Source of the DNA: Labilibaculum sp. DW002
GTDB lineage: Bacteria; Bacteroidota; Bacteroidia; Bacteroidales; Marinifilaceae
Reading direction: 5' to 3'
DNA length: 64,000 nucleotides
Assembly (NCBI RefSeq): GCF_029029525.1
Contig: NZ_JAKJSC010000001.1
Span: 2,206,987-2,270,986 of the forward strand
Shown here: one piece after another, positions 61,591-64,000 of the stretch
Layout: every line of letters begins with the position of its first letter
Numbering within the stretch: position 1 is the stretch's first letter
Position numbers and translations under genes: made by a program
Notes under the pieces: generated by a model
The model's database searches: none
Told to the model about the DNA's origin: nothing
The model's input: only the letters and a program-made list of their open reading frames with translations

Positions 61591-62718
61591 TTAATTTGTT
61601 CTATTATTATTTGTTTCTGTAGCTACATAAGTTAAAATATTCTGCGTCACTCTTTGGACATTATCCATAAACGTATTTTCTCCATCCACAGACTTCCAAT
61701 CATAAGCTCCAGCACTAAATGCAATAACAGTCCCTTGTTGAGGAGTTCCTGGAAATTCGGCCATTAAAACCAATACCGTTCTGTCAAAATCCCACTCAGT
61801 TGATGCCAAACTAATTCCATAATCAGGGAAAATCGTGTTTTCATCCCAAACAGTCCACCATGCTTTGTTATCTTTTCTCCATGCTCCACCACTAATTAAA
61901 AAAGCAGATTCGATGGTTTCCATTCTTAACCCCTGAAAAATTGGATGATCAGTATGTCCTCTAAAACTCATGCCCCAATTGTCTGGATTCTCGAATTCTA
62001 TAGGAGCACCACCAGCTTCTGTAATTCCGTGTCCTTGCTGTACCACTTCAATTTCTTCTAAATATTGAGTTGCAAATCCACTTAAGTACAAGCCTCCACC
62101 ATTATTTCTGTAGTTTACTAATGCAGTTAAAACTTCTTGTTTCAAGGCACTTCCAGGCAGTGATACTTCAGTGTCGTAATGCCACCAAACCACATCTGTT
62201 TCATTTAAAATAGATGCATCGTTTGCCAACTGATCAAAACTCATATAGGTTATATTTGGGAATGTTGATTTTCCCCACTGAGCTGCGGCTAATTCATCTT
62301 CATTCGTTATTTCAGAAATTGCAGAACTTGTTCCCAACACAAGTAATCTCGTTGATTTAGTGTCCATAGCACCATATTCAACACTTACAATAAATTGTTT
62401 GCTTTGTCCGCTATTTTCTAATGTATATGTTACAGGTGAAGAAAAATCTACTATCGTTCCGTTAGCCGGAGAAATTTCAGAACCATATGATCCTTCAACA
62501 AAAGGAGTCAAAGAGGTAATATCTGCATAAGGAGGTACTGAAAGGCTAACTGTTGCATTAAGCACATCAATTTCACCTTTTACATCAAATCCTTCCAGAG
62601 AAAATTCAACCATCTCAGGATTAATACTTCCAAGACTGTTCATTCCTTCTTCATCACAGGAAGTAAATAATAATCCTGCTACTAAAAATGAAAACAAACT
62701 GATATATATATGTTTCAT
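61591..62718 (-). CDS. DUF4960-type surface lipoprotein (SusE-position glycan-binding protein)
   Basis: A 375-residue lipoprotein (lipobox FTSC, Cys 21, then DEEG). Residues about 35-120 are a beta-sandwich like the DUF5018/Ig-type domains (GEIDVLNATVSLSVPPYADI; ISPANGTIVDFSSPVTYTLE). Residues about 125-370 have a ThuA/glutamine-amidotransferase-like fold, as in DUF4960 proteins: TRLLVLGTSSAISEITNEDE, VWWHYDTEV, NNGGGLYLSGFATQYLEEIE, HTDHPIFQGLRMETIESAFL and GTVIAFSAGAYDWKSVDGEN. Such proteins sit after SusD in fructan loci (compare BT1761) and are thought to bind glycan at the surface. It is 28 bases after the SusD stop and closed by a terminator. Confidence 0.75.
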   Translation of the reverse strand: MKHIYISLFSFLVAGLLFTSCDEEGMNSLGSINPEMVEFSLEGFDVKGEIDVLNATVSLSVPPYADITSLTPFVEGSYGSEISPANGTIVDFSSPVTYTLENSGQSKQFIVSVEYGAMDTKSTRLLVLGTSSAISEITNEDELAAAQWGKSTFPNITYMSFDQLANDASILNETDVVWWHYDTEVSLPGSALKQEVLTALVNYRNNGGGLYLSGFATQYLEEIEVVQQGHGITEAGGAPIEFENPDNWGMSFRGHTDHPIFQGLRMETIESAFLISGGAWRKDNKAWWTVWDENTIFPDYGISLASTEWDFDRTVLVLMAEFPGTPQQGTVIAFSAGAYDWKSVDGENTFMDNVQRVTQNILTYVATETNNNRTN

Positions 62719-62746
62719 GTTTTTTTATTGTTAGTTAAAACTCAAA

Positions 62747-64000
62747 TTAATACGCAGGGTTCTGAATGTAAATTCCACCACTTCTATCTATCTCATCTTG
62801 AGGAATCGGTAAATATTCATTCTTTCCGGCCACAAAATTTGCTCCATTTAGATAAGTTCTTTTTGATGCTTCCTGCTGGATATATGTATTTAAAACTTCA
62901 GATGCATCACCCCATCTTACCAAATCATAAAATCTAATACCTTCTAAAGCCAATTCTAATCTTCTTTCGAATTTTAAAGCTTGTAATCCATAAGATTGAG
63001 TCCATGTCGCAGATGGATATAAACCTATTTTATAATTTGCAGCATCTGAAATCCCGTCTAAAGTTTTAACATAAGGCGAATTTTGAGCTCTTTCTCGAAT
63101 AGAGTTTATTATTGATCTAGCTTCTTCTAGATTTTGGTTAGACTGAATTAGAGCTTCAGCTTTCATTAAAATCAAATCGGAATACTTAATTATAGGCCAA
63201 TTCAATGGTGATCCTCCCCACGGCCAACCTTTTATCATATAAGGAGAAGTTGGATCTATCTGGCATTTTTTGGATCCTAATGTTCCATAAGTACCTGCAT
63301 CTCTCACCCAAGTCTCATTATACACTTCATCTTTAAATTCTTTCCAAGGAATTCCTAAGCGACCAATTGTGTGGTCTAATCGAGGATCTACTTGATCTGA
63401 ATTTGTTACATCAGATGAATTAAAAGAATCAAATAATGGTAATCCATTTGCATCTACTTTATAAGCATTTGCAAGATTCTGGCTTGGCATATGAAAATTA
63501 TCTCCATTATAAGCTGCTCCACGTGGTGTATTCAAAAGGTTTCCCCAATTTATATTACCGGAAGCCGAGCCATCATTGGTAGAAAATTCAATTGACCAAA
63601 TGAACTCAGGTCCATGTTCAGAATCTACATCCCAAAGCTTTGTGAAGTCACTAAACAAACCGTATCGTCCTGAATTAATGACAGCATCAGCCTGAATTAC
63701 AGCCTCATCCCATTTAGCTTGAAACAAATAAGTTCTGCACAAATAAGCATGAGCCGCAAACTTATTAACTTGACCTGCAAGCTCTCTTTGTTCTGGTAGT
63801 TTCTCAATAGCATCAAGAAAGTCAGCTTCAATATGACCCCAAAGTTCTTGCACATTAAAAGTATTTGGTACTTTCTCACGTTCATCAAAAGAAATACTTT
63901 CATCGATATAGACATACGAACCAAAATTTTTCATTAGATCGAAGTAAAAATGTCCACGAATCAATCGCAATTCTCCAATGTGAATGTCTCTTAATGGTAC
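62747..64000 (-). CDS. SusD/RagB-family starch-utilization-type binding lipoprotein (partial, N-terminus outside window)
   Basis: The reverse frame is open to the right edge, giving the last 417 residues. The edge sequence reads VPLRDIHIGELRLIRGHFYF, the usual SusD TPR helix, so the start codon and lipobox lie outside; an internal TTG at 63970 is not the start. SusD hallmarks include FAAHAYLCRTYLFQAKWDEA, SDLILMKAEALIQSNQNLEE, QALKFERRLELALEGIRFYD and the C-terminal NEYLPIPQDEIDRSGGIYIQ. It binds oligosaccharide at the cell surface and caps a SusC transporter expected just beyond the edge. Linkage to GH32 and GH91-like genes predicts fructan as ligand. Confidence 0.93.
   Translation of the reverse strand, partial: VPLRDIHIGELRLIRGHFYFDLMKNFGSYVYIDESISFDEREKVPNTFNVQELWGHIEADFLDAIEKLPEQRELAGQVNKFAAHAYLCRTYLFQAKWDEAVIQADAVINSGRYGLFSDFTKLWDVDSEHGPEFIWSIEFSTNDGSASGNINWGNLLNTPRGAAYNGDNFHMPSQNLANAYKVDANGLPLFDSFNSSDVTNSDQVDPRLDHTIGRLGIPWKEFKDEVYNETWVRDAGTYGTLGSKKCQIDPTSPYMIKGWPWGGSPLNWPIIKYSDLILMKAEALIQSNQNLEEARSIINSIRERAQNSPYVKTLDGISDAANYKIGLYPSATWTQSYGLQALKFERRLELALEGIRFYDLVRWGDASEVLNTYIQQEASKRTYLNGANFVAGKNEYLPIPQDEIDRSGGIYIQNPAY

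Noticed and set aside
63697-63924. Alternative frame inside the partial SusD
   Set aside because: Shadow of the SusD coding frame, which shows clear family motifs throughout.
1-64000. tRNA, rRNA, CRISPR arrays, insertion sequences, phage genes
   Set aside because: Scanned for cloverleaf-like sequences, regularly spaced repeats and transposase or integrase motifs; none was convincing.

Overview
The window comes from a low-GC member of the Bacteroidota, most likely a Marinilabiliales/Bacteroidales relative. The evidence is two SusC/SusD loci, a type IX secretion plug protein, a hybrid two-component sensor (HTCS), OmpH/BamA clustering, Na+-translocating NQR, a ferredoxin-dependent 2-oxoglutarate oxidoreductase, and promoters with the Bacteroidetes -7 box TAnnTTTG. 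No rRNA, tRNA, CRISPR array, insertion sequence or prophage was seen. It looks like ordinary chromosome with two nutrient-uptake loci.

Layout. 1-7.7 kb: start of nqrA (runs off the left edge), T9SS plug protein, a small unknown protein upstream of bioB, NhaC antiporter, PruA and a FtsB/DivIC-like protein. 7.7-17.8 kb: glycosyltransferase, OmpH-like chaperone, proline dehydrogenase (completing proline-to-glutamate catabolism with PruA), nitroreductase, an adjacent Fe-type/Mn-type superoxide dismutase pair, a frameshifted MATE transporter, a futalosine-hydrolase-like protein with altered catalytic residues, folE and fabD. 17.8-24 kb: a 991-residue receiver/PEP-synthase-like fusion and korAB. 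24.3-30.5 kb: a four-gene operon of SusC, SusD-like protein and two accessory lipoproteins with no glycosidase, resembling the peptide-binding BT2261-BT2264 type of Bacteroides.

30.9-53.3 kb is housekeeping: gamma-carbonic anhydrase; the cell-envelope cluster CBS protein-nadK-DUF6089-uppS-bamA-ompH-ompH-murI; pdxJ, a hydrolase, a lipoprotein, an exonuclease, udk, manA, engB, prs, rplY, and the run pth-S4 protein-DUF4924-EamA-lnt-beta-strand-rich exported protein.

53.6-64 kb is a predicted fructan utilization locus. It holds an HTCS whose sensor is a periplasmic sugar-binding domain, two GH32 lipoproteins flanking a GH91-like (inulin fructotransferase-type) beta-helix lipoprotein, a DUF4960-type lipoprotein and a SusD cut by the right edge; the partner SusC should lie just outside. 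In the inferred scheme the surface GH32/GH91 enzymes cut inulin or levan, SusD/DUF4960 bind the glycan, SusC imports products and the HTCS senses liberated sugar. The GH32 + GH91-like combination, the altered active-site segments in two of these enzymes, and nested inverted repeats ahead of the enzyme operon are the most notable points. All family assignments are from sequence reading and memory; no database search was run.
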